Notes: generated from the letters alone by a model not told the origin. 64,000 nucleotides of DNA from JBMYYR01 sp965243605 (GCA_965243605.1 CBDEVQ010000025.1:1-64000), one strand, 5' to 3'. Counted from the stretch's first letter, positions 51,034 through 60,382 are shown. Program-made: numbers and translations.

Positions 51034-52692
51034 TTACATTTTTAAATATTTAAAGAAGGTGTTCAAATTTGTATCAGAATCTAAGTTTAGCTTTTTTCTT
51101 AACCTATGGCGTGCAATTTTAACGGCAGATTCCGAACTATTACTTGTTAAGGCAATCTCTTTAGTGGATAATCCGAGACGTAAAAGGGCTGCTAATTTCT
51201 TTTCATTTTTTGTTAGGTTGGGTAATTTTTCTTCCAATGCTTTATAAAAAAATTCATTCATAATTTGCAATTGGAAATTGAATTCTTCAATGTCTTTTCC
51301 AATAAGAAGCTGTTGTTTTAAATCTGTTTTTAAGGATAATAATTCCTGTTGAATATTGCCTTTAGATTTTGAAATACTCGTAATTTCTTTTTGTATGTTT
51401 TCGAGTATCTCATTTTTTTGCATCATATGGATGGCTAAATTGGATAATAGTTTTTTACGATTTACTAAATCGGTTTCAACGTGTTCTTTTTCTAAGGTTG
51501 TTTTTTCGAGTTGAGTATTAAGAAGTTCTTGATGTTTAGATTCAATTTCTTTTTCATTTCGATGTCTTATTTTTTGAAAACGAAGTAAAATAATAGAAAG
51601 TAATAAAAGGAGTAAAGCTGCAATAACAAGAATTGTTCTTAGTTTTTTATTTGCTTTTTCTTCTTGAATAAGCTGTTCAACTTCCTTTTCCTTTTTAGTA
51701 AGGCTAATTTTAGCCTCAGTTTCAACTAAGAATTCGTTTCTATTTTGTTGATATAATTTATCGGATAGTTCCTTTCTTAAATTTGTCCAATCTAAAGCAT
51801 CTTTATATTTTTTTTCAAGCTTACGAAGGTTAATAAACGCATCTACCACTAATAATTCATCTTCAATGATTTTTAAATTATGGGCCAAAGCGTAAGAAAT
51901 ATTCAATTGCTTATTGGCATCGTCATATTCATGAAGTTTGGTGAATAGATAGGCTGAATTAACACGTGCGCTAATCTCATCGGCTATAGATCCATTACTT
52001 TTGGCCACCTGCAACGCTTTAGCAAAGGCTTGTTTTGCCTTTTTATATTCATGGCGTTTTTCATATTCAATTCCCAGATTAACATGAATAGAAAATCGAC
52101 TAGAGAGTACGCCTAATGTTTCGTACATGGTTTTGGCCTTTAAATAATAATCAAAAGCCTCATCGTTTATAAAGTCTCTACCTTTGCTTTTATCGGCATC
52201 TATATACACATTAGCAATATTATTCCATGAATCTGCAATGGCTAAACTGTCATTTAATGAGGTATAAAGTTCTAAAGCCATCATATTATACGCTAAAGCC
52301 AAATCTAAATTTTTAAGCTTTCGGTACATTACCCCAATAGAATTATAACAATAGGCCAAATTCATATCTAAGTTATGGTCCTTAAAAATGGTAGCACTTC
52401 TTTGGAAACATACTAATGCACTGTCTTTTTGATTGGTTTTGTCGTAATACAGCGCCTGCGCAAACCAACCTTGTCCTTCACCATTTGGATATTCTGCCAT
52501 AATAGATGTTTCTATAATGGATTTAGATAGATACCATGTTTTAAGAATATTATTATTATCGGCAAAATAATAGGCAGAATCTACACTTTTTTTTATTTGC
52601 TCAATCTGAATGTCTTTTTGGGGTGTAGGTTGGGCAACTGATGGCCATACAGAAAAGAGTATACTAAGAAGTAGAAGCGTAGCTTTTAACAT
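51034..52692 (-). CDS. TPR-containing LuxR-type regulator with transmembrane helix
   Basis: A 552-residue protein starting at the ATG at 52692, which gives a signal peptide (LLLLSILFSVWPSVAQ); the frame extends to 52722 upstream. Residues about 30-330 hold tetratricopeptide repeats (DLALAYNMMALELYTSL, SRFSIHVNLGIEYEKRHEY and others). A transmembrane helix (LRTILVIAALLLLLLSIILL) follows, then a long coiled coil, and a C-terminal LuxR/GerE helix-turn-helix (GLSTKEIALTSNSSESAVKI). It is a common membrane-tethered regulator type in Bacteroidota that senses periplasmic state by its TPR part. Targets are unknown. A terminator-like hairpin lies 58 bp upstream at 52750-52772. Confidence 0.85.
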   Translation of the reverse strand: MLKATLLLLSILFSVWPSVAQPTPQKDIQIEQIKKSVDSAYYFADNNNILKTWYLSKSIIETSIMAEYPNGEGQGWFAQALYYDKTNQKDSALVCFQRSATIFKDHNLDMNLAYCYNSIGVMYRKLKNLDLALAYNMMALELYTSLNDSLAIADSWNNIANVYIDADKSKGRDFINDEAFDYYLKAKTMYETLGVLSSRFSIHVNLGIEYEKRHEYKKAKQAFAKALQVAKSNGSIADEISARVNSAYLFTKLHEYDDANKQLNISYALAHNLKIIEDELLVVDAFINLRKLEKKYKDALDWTNLRKELSDKLYQQNRNEFLVETEAKISLTKKEKEVEQLIQEEKANKKLRTILVIAALLLLLLSIILLRFQKIRHRNEKEIESKHQELLNTQLEKTTLEKEHVETDLVNRKKLLSNLAIHMMQKNEILENIQKEITSISKSKGNIQQELLSLKTDLKQQLLIGKDIEEFNFQLQIMNEFFYKALEEKLPNLTKNEKKLAALLRLGLSTKEIALTSNSSESAVKIARHRLRKKLNLDSDTNLNTFFKYLKM

Positions 52693-53075
52693 AATGATTA
52701 GTCTTGGAGAATTTGGGTACACAAATATAAATTATAAATGTCAAAAAGAAAGCCAGCATAAAATGCTGGCTTCGCAAAAACAAATCGTAGTTATAATTTA
52801 ATCTTATATAGTGAAGTTTAGTGTTACAAAAATTGGATGAGCTTAATATATATATGGTCCTTTAAAACGGATTATTAATCTCATATTCAAATGTATAATT
52901 TGATTGTTGAACAATTAAGAGTGGTAATTCCTGTTTATTAAACCCTGTGTTTTTACTTGATTGTTAGGTTGTAAATGCTTAATTAATAAAGGAGTATTTA
53001 GGGTGGGATATGATTTTTATTCAATATTAGTCATTAATGAATCCTAATTTTTATATTTGTTTAAATAGAAATGGA
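52693..53075. other. Intergenic region between divergent genes with one hairpin
   Basis: Non-coding, AT-rich. The only structure is AAGCCAGCA-TAAAA-TGCTGGCTT at 52750-52772. On the minus strand a T-rich run follows it, like an intrinsic terminator or attenuator in the leader of the TPR-LuxR gene. Otherwise nothing is seen. Confidence 0.5.
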
Positions 53076-53600
53076 ATGATGGATTTTAATTTCGAAACAC
53101 CTCGATTAATTGTAAAACACTGCACAAGTAGTCATTTGTTTTTAGAGGAATATAAGGAGAATGCTATACTCAATATACTAACGCCTTTAGTGACTAAAGC
53201 CTTACCTGAAGGTTGGCAAAATTTGAATACAAAACAAGCCGTCGTTGCATGGCTAAAAGACCGTTTGGCAGAAAGTGAGGTCTTACTTATTGTTTCTAAA
53301 ACCAACGCAAAACTTATTGGTTTTATATTTTTAAACCCCGTATTAAGAGAATTGAAGATATATAATATTAGATTTGGTTATCTTTTGGCAGAACAGAGCT
53401 GGAGAAAGGGGTTAGGTACCGAAATTGTTTTGGGCTTAATAGAAAAAAGCAAACAATTAGAATGTATTGGATCTATATTGGGTGGGGTAAGCCCAGAAAA
53501 TATTGGTTCAATAAAAGTATTAGAGAAATGTGGTTTTAAAACTATAACAGATCCTTCGAACCCCGTTCTATTTTATGAAAAAATAATTATTAATAAATAA
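53076..53600 (+). CDS. GNAT-family acetyltransferase (RimJ/RimL type)
   Basis: About 174 residues from the ATG at 53076, although an in-frame ATG at 53037 would add 13 residues. The protein has the ribosomal-protein-acetyltransferase layout: FETPRLIVKHC at the N-terminus, FGYLLAEQSWRKGLGTEIVLG as acetyl-CoA-binding motif A, and VSPENIGSIKVLEKCGFKT as the closing motif. It transfers acetyl from acetyl-CoA to an unidentified amine. It precedes the DinB gene by 7 bp, so the two are co-transcribed. Confidence 0.85.
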   Translation: MMDFNFETPRLIVKHCTSSHLFLEEYKENAILNILTPLVTKALPEGWQNLNTKQAVVAWLKDRLAESEVLLIVSKTNAKLIGFIFLNPVLRELKIYNIRFGYLLAEQSWRKGLGTEIVLGLIEKSKQLECIGSILGGVSPENIGSIKVLEKCGFKTITDPSNPVLFYEKIIINK

Positions 53601-53607
53601 TACCAAT

Positions 53608-54099
53608 ATGTCTAGAATACAACTTATAAAGAATGAAATAACAATCGTAAAAGCACAAACCAATAAACTCATTAAAGATATTCCAGATGAGCAATGGGTA
53701 TTCACACCAGAGATAATGAACACGAATTTAAACTGGCAAATAGGGCACATCTTCTTGGCCAATTATTTACATGGAATAGCTTCAATTACTGGACCTAGTG
53801 AAATCATCAGGAATTCAGTTAACATCAAAGAATATATTCAGTATTACGGATTAGATTCTAATCCGAAAGAACACCTTGAAAATAAACCGACTACCAAGGC
53901 TTTGTTAGAGGTGCTTAATATAAGTTATGATCTTATTTTTAAAGGTATAGATGAGTTAACGGAAGAGGATTTAAACCAATCTACAGCCATTCCGAACCCA
54001 GCCGTAAAAACAAAATATGAAGCCTTAATGTGGTTGTTTAAACACCAATCATGGCATAACGGTCAAATAGCAATGCTTTCCAGAGTTCTTAATTCTTAA
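53608..54099 (+). CDS. DinB-superfamily protein
   Basis: A 163-residue four-helix-bundle protein of the DinB/DUF664 type. The metal-binding histidines lie in NWQIGHIFLANYLHGI and FKHQSWHNGQIAML, the last being the typical closing HxxxHxGQ pattern. Members are metal-dependent thiol transferase-like proteins often induced by stress. It follows the GNAT gene by 7 bp and precedes the LAS-type peptidase-like gene by 11 bp. Confidence 0.85.
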   Translation: MSRIQLIKNEITIVKAQTNKLIKDIPDEQWVFTPEIMNTNLNWQIGHIFLANYLHGIASITGPSEIIRNSVNIKEYIQYYGLDSNPKEHLENKPTTKALLEVLNISYDLIFKGIDELTEEDLNQSTAIPNPAVKTKYEALMWLFKHQSWHNGQIAMLSRVLNS

Positions 54100-54110
54100 G
54101 AGACTATTAA

Positions 54111-54908
54111 ATGAGGATTGTTCGTATTCTGCTAAAAAGTATGTTTTTCATTCTACTCACCGTTTTAACTCAAATAGGCGGTTTGGTGTGGCTTATGAGC
54201 GAAGGTATAGCCAAACCGTTAAAGTGGATGAAAATAGGACAAAGGAGCTTACTTTTTGTATCAATCTATTCTATGTTTAGTCTATTAATAATTCCTCAAA
54301 TAGCACCTTTGTTGGGCCGAGAGCAAATTATTAAGACGAAAGGTATTCAGCCAGTCAATCCAGTTTCCATACTTCTCAACCGAAATTATGTAAGCCCAGA
54401 GTTAAATGATTTACTGTTAAAAGTAACCGAAGATTTAAAGGGTACAGGCATTGTTATTAATTACTTAGATGCAAATTTCCCTTGTATTGACGGATTTCCA
54501 TTACTGCCTCATTTAAGCCATAATGATGGAAATAAAATAGACCTTAGTTTAGTCTATGAGCACCCCAATGGTACTGTATCGGAAGAACAAAAATCGAATA
54601 GTGGTTACGGTGTATTTGTTGAACCAAAATCGAACGAACCCAATCAGATAAGAACCTGTTTAGAACAAGGGTTTATACAATACGATTATCCTAAATATTT
54701 ATCATTCGGATCTAAGAATGACAATTTAATTTTTTCAGCTAAAGGAACCAGGCAACTCATAAATAGTTTAGTAACTCAAGACAACCTTGGGAAGTTGTTT
54801 ATAGAACCACACTTAAAAGCACGTTTAAATGTAAACCATCCTAAAATAAAATACCATGGGTGTCATGCTGTAAGACACGACGATCACATTCATATTCAAC
54901 TTAAGTAA
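54111..54908 (+). CDS. Membrane protein with a LAS-type metallopeptidase-like domain
   Basis: A 265-residue protein with two N-terminal transmembrane helices (about 8-30 and 45-67). The C-terminal domain has HNDGNKID (His137 to Asp144, the HxxxxxxD pattern) and HDDHIHIQL (His256, His259-x-His261). This arrangement of zinc ligands matches LAS peptidases such as MepA and VanX/D-Ala-D-Ala carboxypeptidases. It probably cleaves peptidoglycan peptides in the periplasm, which is inference. The DinB-GNAT operon context gives no further hint. Confidence 0.65.
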   Translation: MRIVRILLKSMFFILLTVLTQIGGLVWLMSEGIAKPLKWMKIGQRSLLFVSIYSMFSLLIIPQIAPLLGREQIIKTKGIQPVNPVSILLNRNYVSPELNDLLLKVTEDLKGTGIVINYLDANFPCIDGFPLLPHLSHNDGNKIDLSLVYEHPNGTVSEEQKSNSGYGVFVEPKSNEPNQIRTCLEQGFIQYDYPKYLSFGSKNDNLIFSAKGTRQLINSLVTQDNLGKLFIEPHLKARLNVNHPKIKYHGCHAVRHDDHIHIQLK

Positions 54909-55025
54909 ATATGTTTCTATAACTAAAGAGTTGGAAAGATTCAATCTTTAAACTTAGTTAAAGGCTGTTTGAGTTTGTATTTATTATGCTAGATTTGGTT
55001 ATATCTAATATTAAAACAATAAATT

Positions 55026-55688
55026 ATGAGGAATTTAATCTACGTATTATTATCCGCAATATTAATGTCTTGTTTAGGTTTTGAACGTGTACATTTTAAA
55101 GCGGCACAACCAGAATGGCGTAAACCCATTCTACAATTTCCTGCTTCTGTACAAGGTGTATATAAGAATTGTAAAAACAATTACGAGAGTATAAAGGTGA
55201 CGGAAACCCAAGTTCTCAGTCTTTCAAAATTGGAAGGACAAGTCGGGCGAAATGAAATGAATTTAGATTCTATCGTGACCTTAATTAACGAAAAAAGGGA
55301 GGCTTTTGAAGAGTTTTTGGAAGAAGAAGATTTCGACGTCACATTTAAAGGAGATTCTGTATTCTTCGAACATACTAATATAGATACAGTTTTTGAAATC
55401 TCAGACCAAGGAGTCCTTAAGAAGTATAAGGGTGATTATTTCATTAATTATAAAAATGAGAAGGGCTACTGGAATGTAGAAAAAGCCAATCTATCGAAGG
55501 GAGTTATACGCATATGGCATATAAATCCAACGGATAGTTTATTGAATTTATCGTTTGTAAAACCTTTAGACACTGAACCATCAAAAGCGTCTGAATATAT
55601 TTTAGAACCCAATAAGAAAGAATTAAAAGCGTTTTTAAAGTCAGATTGGTTTAGTAACAAAGGAAAATGTTATACTAAAGTGAAATAG
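55026..55688 (+). CDS. Lipoprotein of unknown function
   Basis: A 220-residue lipoprotein with lipobox ILMSC (Cys16). The body has mixed charged strands (FEVTFKGDSVFFEH-like segments, KGDYFINYKNEKGYWNVEK) and a Ser/Lys-rich end. No family was recognised. It has its own upstream gap of about 115 bp and a strong terminator at 55695-55730, so it is a single-gene transcript. Confidence 0.6.
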   Translation: MRNLIYVLLSAILMSCLGFERVHFKAAQPEWRKPILQFPASVQGVYKNCKNNYESIKVTETQVLSLSKLEGQVGRNEMNLDSIVTLINEKREAFEEFLEEEDFDVTFKGDSVFFEHTNIDTVFEISDQGVLKKYKGDYFINYKNEKGYWNVEKANLSKGVIRIWHINPTDSLLNLSFVKPLDTEPSKASEYILEPNKKELKAFLKSDWFSNKGKCYTKVK

Positions 55689-55694
55689 AGACAT

Positions 55695-55730
55695 AGAAGG
55701 CCGATGAATTTTGAATTTCATCGGTCTTCT
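55695..55730. terminator. Intrinsic terminator
   Basis: AGAAGGCCGATGA pairs with TCATCGGTCTTCT (one G-U) around a short loop, followed by T8, directly after the lipoprotein gene. Confidence 0.88.
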
Positions 55731-55791
55731 TTTTTTTAAGAAAGTCATTAAGTATTTCAGGTCTTACAAGACTTAACTCTTCCGAAATTCC

Positions 55792-55799
55792 TACCTTTG
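55792..55799 (+). promoter_or_regulatory. -7 promoter element (TACCTTTG) for aroB-aroA
   Basis: A perfect TAnnTTTG match 33 bp before the aroB start codon. The -33 element is not clear. Confidence 0.55.
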
Positions 55800-55832
55800 T
55801 TTCCTTTGTAAAGCAGATTGTACTTGTAAAAG

Positions 55833-56897
55833 ATGGAAATAAATTTAGACTACCCCGTATATATTGGAGATTCGTATTTAAACGATTTAAACATCATATT
55901 AGAAGATTACGAAGATCAATATTCTCGTTTATATATTATTGTAGACGAAAATACACACGAACAGTGTTTACCTCAGCTATTGCATGAGGTAGAAATGTTA
56001 GAAGGGGCACAAGTTATACAAATACCGGTTGGAGAGGAAGCTAAAAGTTTTGATGTGGCCCAACATGTTTGGAAAACCTTAACCGAAGACAATGCCGACC
56101 GTAAAACACTTATTGTAAATTTAGGTGGAGGGGTTGTAACCGACTTGGGAGGATATGTGGCAGCATCATATAAACGAGGTGTAAGATTTGTTCAAATACC
56201 GACAAGTTTATTGGCTCAAGTAGATGCTTCTGTAGGGTCTAAAGTTGGAATAAACTTTGGTGGATATAAAAATCAAATTGGAGCATTTGCAGATCCAATG
56301 ATGGTACTTATTTGCCCAATGTTTTTACAAACTCTAGATAATAGACAGCTATTAAGTGGATTTGCGGAAGTGCTTAAACATGCCTTAATCTATGATAAAG
56401 ATTATTGGTCTTATTTAAAAGATCAGGAAGAGATGGATTGGCAAGCCATTATAGAACGCTCTGTTAAAATTAAGTCTGAAGTGGTTTTAGAAGATCCAAA
56501 AGAACAAGGTCTAAGAAAAATATTAAACTTTGGTCATACCATTGCCCATGCTTTTGAAGCCTTTGCTGTAGAACAGGGCACTCATATTTTGCACGGAGAA
56601 GCGGTTGCTTTTGGAATGATAGCAGAGGCCTATTTGTCTAAACACTATTTAAATTTAGACGATCAGGTTTTACAAGAAATTACAGAATCGATTACATCTA
56701 TTTATCCTTTAGAAGATTTTAAAATGCTTTTTGACCATAAATGTTTAAAGTATTGTGCTCAGGATAAAAAGAATGAAGACAACAAGATATTATTAAGCTT
56801 ATTACCCGAATTGGGAAAATGCACACCAAACGTAGAGGTTGAAATAGAGGCCCTAGAGCAAGCATTAAACTACTTAAATGCACAAATTAGTGGATAA
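55833..56897 (+). CDS. aroB: 3-dehydroquinate synthase
   Basis: A 354-residue 3-dehydroquinate synthase. Visible motifs: the NAD-binding IVNLGGGVVTDLGGYVAASY, FVQIPTSLLAQVDASVGSKV, the KNQIGAFADP loop, and the zinc ligands in GFAEVLKHALIYD and LNFGHTIAHAFE with HGEAVAFGM. It makes 3-dehydroquinate from DAHP, the second step of the shikimate pathway, in the cytoplasm. It overlaps aroA (EPSP synthase) by 20 bp and is translationally coupled to it. Confidence 0.96.
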   Translation: MEINLDYPVYIGDSYLNDLNIILEDYEDQYSRLYIIVDENTHEQCLPQLLHEVEMLEGAQVIQIPVGEEAKSFDVAQHVWKTLTEDNADRKTLIVNLGGGVVTDLGGYVAASYKRGVRFVQIPTSLLAQVDASVGSKVGINFGGYKNQIGAFADPMMVLICPMFLQTLDNRQLLSGFAEVLKHALIYDKDYWSYLKDQEEMDWQAIIERSVKIKSEVVLEDPKEQGLRKILNFGHTIAHAFEAFAVEQGTHILHGEAVAFGMIAEAYLSKHYLNLDDQVLQEITESITSIYPLEDFKMLFDHKCLKYCAQDKKNEDNKILLSLLPELGKCTPNVEVEIEALEQALNYLNAQISG

Positions 56898-58089
56898 TTT
56901 ACAGATACATATAGAATCTTCTAAAAGTGAATGTAATAGACATTTAGTGTTTAGAGCCTTAGCCAATCTGTCTAATTCGGAAATTAATACATCTAGTGCA
57001 GACGACGTTAAGGTTGTACAAGCAATACTAAACCATACTCAAGGGAATACTTGGAATGTTGGACATGCAGGTACGGCATTCCGATTTTTAACAGCCTATG
57101 CATGTTTTACAAATGAAACCATCACGTTAACAGGAAGTTCACGATTAAAGGAACGTCCAATTTCGGAATTGGTAAATGCTTTAAGAATATTAGGGGCTAA
57201 AATTGAGTATTTAGAAAAAGAGGGTTTTGCACCATTGCAAATTACGCCCAGTAAATTAAAATCTAAGTCGCTTTCTTTTAGTGTGTTAAAATCGAGCCAG
57301 TTTATATCGGCTTTAATGTTAATTGCCCCGTTTTTACCAGAAGGACTAGAAATAGCATTAGACGATGAACAACCATCAATGTCTTATGTTGAATTAACAA
57401 AACAGGTATTAACAGACTATGGCGTTTCTGTCAATCAAGAAAAGAACACCTTTGTAATTCTACCTTATTTACCAAGACAACACCAAGATGTTCATATAGA
57501 ATCCGATTGGTCTTCGGCCAGTTATTGGTATGCCATGTCTGCCATATTTAATAGACCACTGACTTTAACGCATTTTTCTGAACATTCTACTCAAGGAGAT
57601 TCTGCTTTGCCCGAAATATTTAAACATTTTGGTGTTAAAACAAAATTTGAAGATGGAAGTCTTCATATTAAACCCTACCCGAATAGATACGCAGAGCGCC
57701 TGATTTGGGATTGTGTGAATTGCCCAGATATTGCTCAAACGATTTTAGTAGTGGCTCATATTTTAGGTGTTCCATGTCACCTTACAGGATTATCTACACT
57801 CGCCAATAAAGAATGCGATCGATTAGATGCTATGCAAAAAGAGTTGGCTAAATTTGGGGGAACATTACATATTTTAAATTCTAATGAAGTTAAATTAGAT
57901 GTTGGAACTCCTACATGTAATCCCAATACCATCATCAAAACCTACAAAGATCATAGAATGGCCATGGCATTTGCACCCTTATTTATGCTTTTTGCTGATA
58001 TGGTAGAAGTGGAAAATCCAGAAGTTGTATCAAAATCCTACCCATTATTCTGGGAAGACTTGAATAAATTTGTTGAATTTGAAGGATAA
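56878..58089 (+). CDS. aroA: 3-phosphoshikimate 1-carboxyvinyltransferase (EPSP synthase)
   Basis: A 403-residue EPSP synthase, slightly shorter than the usual 420-450 residues. Motifs: SKSECNRHLVFRAL (PEP-binding lysine region), NVGHAGTAFRFLTAYA, SSQFISALMLIAPFLPEGL, DWSSASYWYAMSAIF and the C-terminal KTYKDHRMAMAFAPLF. It adds the enolpyruvyl group of PEP to shikimate-3-phosphate in the shikimate pathway. It begins within aroB and is in the same operon. Confidence 0.95.
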   Translation: MHKLVDNLQIHIESSKSECNRHLVFRALANLSNSEINTSSADDVKVVQAILNHTQGNTWNVGHAGTAFRFLTAYACFTNETITLTGSSRLKERPISELVNALRILGAKIEYLEKEGFAPLQITPSKLKSKSLSFSVLKSSQFISALMLIAPFLPEGLEIALDDEQPSMSYVELTKQVLTDYGVSVNQEKNTFVILPYLPRQHQDVHIESDWSSASYWYAMSAIFNRPLTLTHFSEHSTQGDSALPEIFKHFGVKTKFEDGSLHIKPYPNRYAERLIWDCVNCPDIAQTILVVAHILGVPCHLTGLSTLANKECDRLDAMQKELAKFGGTLHILNSNEVKLDVGTPTCNPNTIIKTYKDHRMAMAFAPLFMLFADMVEVENPEVVSKSYPLFWEDLNKFVEFEG

Positions 58090-58416
58090 TTCATTTCATA
58101 ATATTTAACAACAGTTTGTTTTTTTAGGTTAATCTTCAAATTTCTTAATCGGAATTTATTTAAAGTGGTACAGAAGGGTTCACAGGCTTAAAATATGCCC
58201 GTCACATACTGTCTACTTTTATGTGACTAATTGCATTTAATAATTTGATCTATAGCTTATTACGTTTTAAATGATTTGAGACTTGGTTTGGCTATATATG
58301 TGTCTGAACATTTATGCGTTCTAAATCAGGTAATACTCTACATTTACAAAAGAATAATTAAGAGCCTTTAATTTAAGTAACCGCAAGGTTGCAGTTTCAT
58401 CTTTCAATTTTTCATC
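58090..58416. other. Intergenic stretch, nothing recognised
   Basis: AT-rich sequence after aroA without a clear ORF, terminator or RNA. Confidence 0.5.
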
Positions 58417-58542
58417 ATGTTTAAAAAGGTATGCATAATTATTTTGTGGTGTTTTACAATTGCTGTTGTTGATATAGTATTTGTAAGAGGATGTGAAGAC
58501 TTATTCTCACCGTTAGAATTATTTAACGGTGAGATGGTCTAA
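58417..58542 (+). CDS. Possible 41-residue small membrane protein
   Basis: An ATG at 58417 opens 41 codons with one predicted transmembrane helix (VCIIILWCFTIAVVDIVFV) and a short charged tail ending at 58542. The end of the frame overlaps a CTCACCGTTA/TAACGGTGAG hairpin (58505-58532). No family and no clear ribosome binding site. The hydrophobic block is the only support. Confidence 0.3.
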   Translation: MFKKVCIIILWCFTIAVVDIVFVRGCEDLFSPLELFNGEMV

Positions 58543-58583
58543 CATCTCTTTAATACATCATTTCTTTTCTCTACAAAAAGCGC

Positions 58584-58591
58584 TATTTTTG
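58584..58591 (+). promoter_or_regulatory. -7 promoter element (TATTTTTG)
   Basis: A perfect TAnnTTTG match 16 bp before the thioredoxin-like gene start at 58608. Confidence 0.5.
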
Positions 58592-58607
58592 ATACAAAAT
58601 TTATAAA

Positions 58608-59162
58608 ATGGCACTTACTCCTTCAAATATGTTAGCACTTGGTACAAAAGCTCCAAGTTTTACCCTACCCGATACTTTAACAAACTTACCTTACGATTTA
58701 TCTAAACAAACCATTGATAAAGGTTTGGTGGTTATGTTTATTTGTAACCATTGTCCTTATGTTATTCATGTAATAGAAGGGATTATAGAAATGGCCAACC
58801 AATATAAAGACCAAGGGTTTTCGTTTGTTGCTATTAGTTCTAATGATGTTGTAAGATATCCTCAAGATTCTCCAGATAACATGAAATTATGGGCAGAAGA
58901 GCATAATTTTACCTTTCCATACTTGTATGATGAAAGTCAGGACGTCGCTAAGGCCTATGATGCCGCTTGTACACCAGATTTTTATGTTTTTAATGGCGAT
59001 TTAAATTTAGTCTATAGAGGACAAATGGATCATTCTAGACCTGGGAACAATATTCGAGTTACAGGTTCGGATATGAAACAGGTTTTTGATCATATGATCA
59101 ATAATAAGCCTATCAGTAATTTTCAGAAGCCTAGTATGGGTTGCGGAATTAAATGGAAATAA
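58608..59162 (+). CDS. Thioredoxin-family protein (AhpC/TSA-like, CxxC)
   Basis: A 184-residue protein of the redoxin superfamily. It has the LGTKAPSFTLPDTLTN start, the active site MFICNHCPYVIHV (Cys-Asn-His-Cys), and VAKAYDAACTPDFYVFNGDL with the cis-Pro, RGQMDHSRPG and a C-terminal CGIKWK. This form without a signal peptide is widespread and annotated as a thioredoxin-like oxidoreductase. It likely acts as a cytoplasmic disulphide or peroxide reductase. It has its own promoter element and a terminator. Confidence 0.9.
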   Translation: MALTPSNMLALGTKAPSFTLPDTLTNLPYDLSKQTIDKGLVVMFICNHCPYVIHVIEGIIEMANQYKDQGFSFVAISSNDVVRYPQDSPDNMKLWAEEHNFTFPYLYDESQDVAKAYDAACTPDFYVFNGDLNLVYRGQMDHSRPGNNIRVTGSDMKQVFDHMINNKPISNFQKPSMGCGIKWK

Positions 59163-59186
59163 TAAACCGTTCACTTCTAATATATA

Positions 59187-59212
59187 AAGTCGCTATTTTA
59201 AAATGGCGACTT
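59187..59212. terminator. Bidirectional intrinsic terminator overlapping a gene end
   Basis: AAGTCGCTATTTT pairs with AAAATGGCGACTT (one G-U) and is followed by T6. The stop codon and last four codons of the minus-strand aspartyl protease gene lie inside the stem. It serves both convergent genes. Confidence 0.88.
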
Positions 59213-60382
59213 TTTTGTTAATAGGACTTCTTTAACGTCTCCCTCTAAGGTTTTATAGGTTAATTGTAGGGTAGGTCTTTCGGTTTTAAAATACACCAGA
59301 TAATCACATAGTGTATGTTGGCTAGTAAAATCTAAATCGTCAATCTTTAGAATTTCCATATTGGCCTCTATACCATTAATTTTAGCAGGTGTATTGTCTA
59401 AAACAGACTGGACAATAAGCTTATCTGTAAATCCGATATTTATTCCAAAGGTTGCTTCAAAATTGTCTTGTTGCTTTTGTTTGGCAAAGGCTACGGTTTG
59501 GTTATCCCAGTTAATGTGTACAATATAATTGGTTAATATTTTACCTCCCAATAAACTGCTTTTACCAGATTTAATAAGAATATTATCCAATAATAAATCT
59601 TCTATACGAATAGAATCGGCTCTAAAAAGTTCCGATGAATAAGGTTTTCGGACACCAAATAATCCCGATTGTGTAAACCCTGAAGATTTTAAGGTATGAA
59701 TGTCTTCTGTAGATTTAAGCTTAGCAAATGTATTTTTTGGCAGCGATAAACTTCCGTTAGATCCATAATCCAGTTTAACACCGTCTACAGACGTTTGACC
59801 AATTTTTAAATCTAAAATAATATCATATTGGGCATTTCTTTTAAACGGAATGGTTACAAAAGCATCTGGAGTTGTGGAAGACGAATGACTAGAAAGGTGA
59901 ATGGTTTCATTTTGCATGTCTATGGTCCAATTGCAATGTTTCATTAAGTTAGAACCAACAATTCCATCAATATTTAAACACTTTATGATGGCATTTTGTT
60001 TAAAATCGGCAACAAAGGCCGTTTGATCCGTAAACGTAATATCACCAATATTAATAGAGTCCACTTTAATAATCTCCAAGCTCGATTTGCTTTTATCGGA
60101 ATCGGTTAGTGTGGACTTATTGATTAAATCATACGCATATAAATTATGCAATTCTTGAGACACACTAAATGGAGCCCCAGTATCAAATAAAAATCGATAT
60201 GTATGTCCATTAATATCTACAGGCATTATGATGAGTTCATTAATGACTTCTACATGAATGGTTTCGTTAATTTCAGAAGTTGTTGTTCCACCCAATTGCA
60301 TAGCTTTGGTGTAGGACATAGCACAACTAGAAAGTACAAAATAGGGTAGTAAGATGTAAAAAAGTCTCTTTAATGTATTCAT
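59198..60382 (-). CDS. Retropepsin-like aspartyl protease lipoprotein with C-terminal PDZ-like domain
   Basis: A 394-residue lipoprotein from the ATG at 60382, with the lipobox LSSC (Cys20); the frame extends to 60424. The catalytic motif FLFDTGAPFS (Asp67) and the second lobe VKLDYGSNGS form two pepsin-like halves. The last 90 residues (FGINIGFTDKLIVQSVLDNT, PAKINGIEANMEILKIDDLD) form a PDZ-like domain. This matches the Bacteroidota family of periplasmic aspartyl proteases with PDZ. It ends inside the bidirectional terminator at 59187-59212. The next gene (MtfA-like) is upstream on the same strand, about 25 bp away, so they are likely co-transcribed. Confidence 0.82.
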   Translation of the reverse strand: MNTLKRLFYILLPYFVLSSCAMSYTKAMQLGGTTTSEINETIHVEVINELIIMPVDINGHTYRFLFDTGAPFSVSQELHNLYAYDLINKSTLTDSDKSKSSLEIIKVDSINIGDITFTDQTAFVADFKQNAIIKCLNIDGIVGSNLMKHCNWTIDMQNETIHLSSHSSSTTPDAFVTIPFKRNAQYDIILDLKIGQTSVDGVKLDYGSNGSLSLPKNTFAKLKSTEDIHTLKSSGFTQSGLFGVRKPYSSELFRADSIRIEDLLLDNILIKSGKSSLLGGKILTNYIVHINWDNQTVAFAKQKQQDNFEATFGINIGFTDKLIVQSVLDNTPAKINGIEANMEILKIDDLDFTSQHTLCDYLVYFKTERPTLQLTYKTLEGDVKEVLLTKKSPF

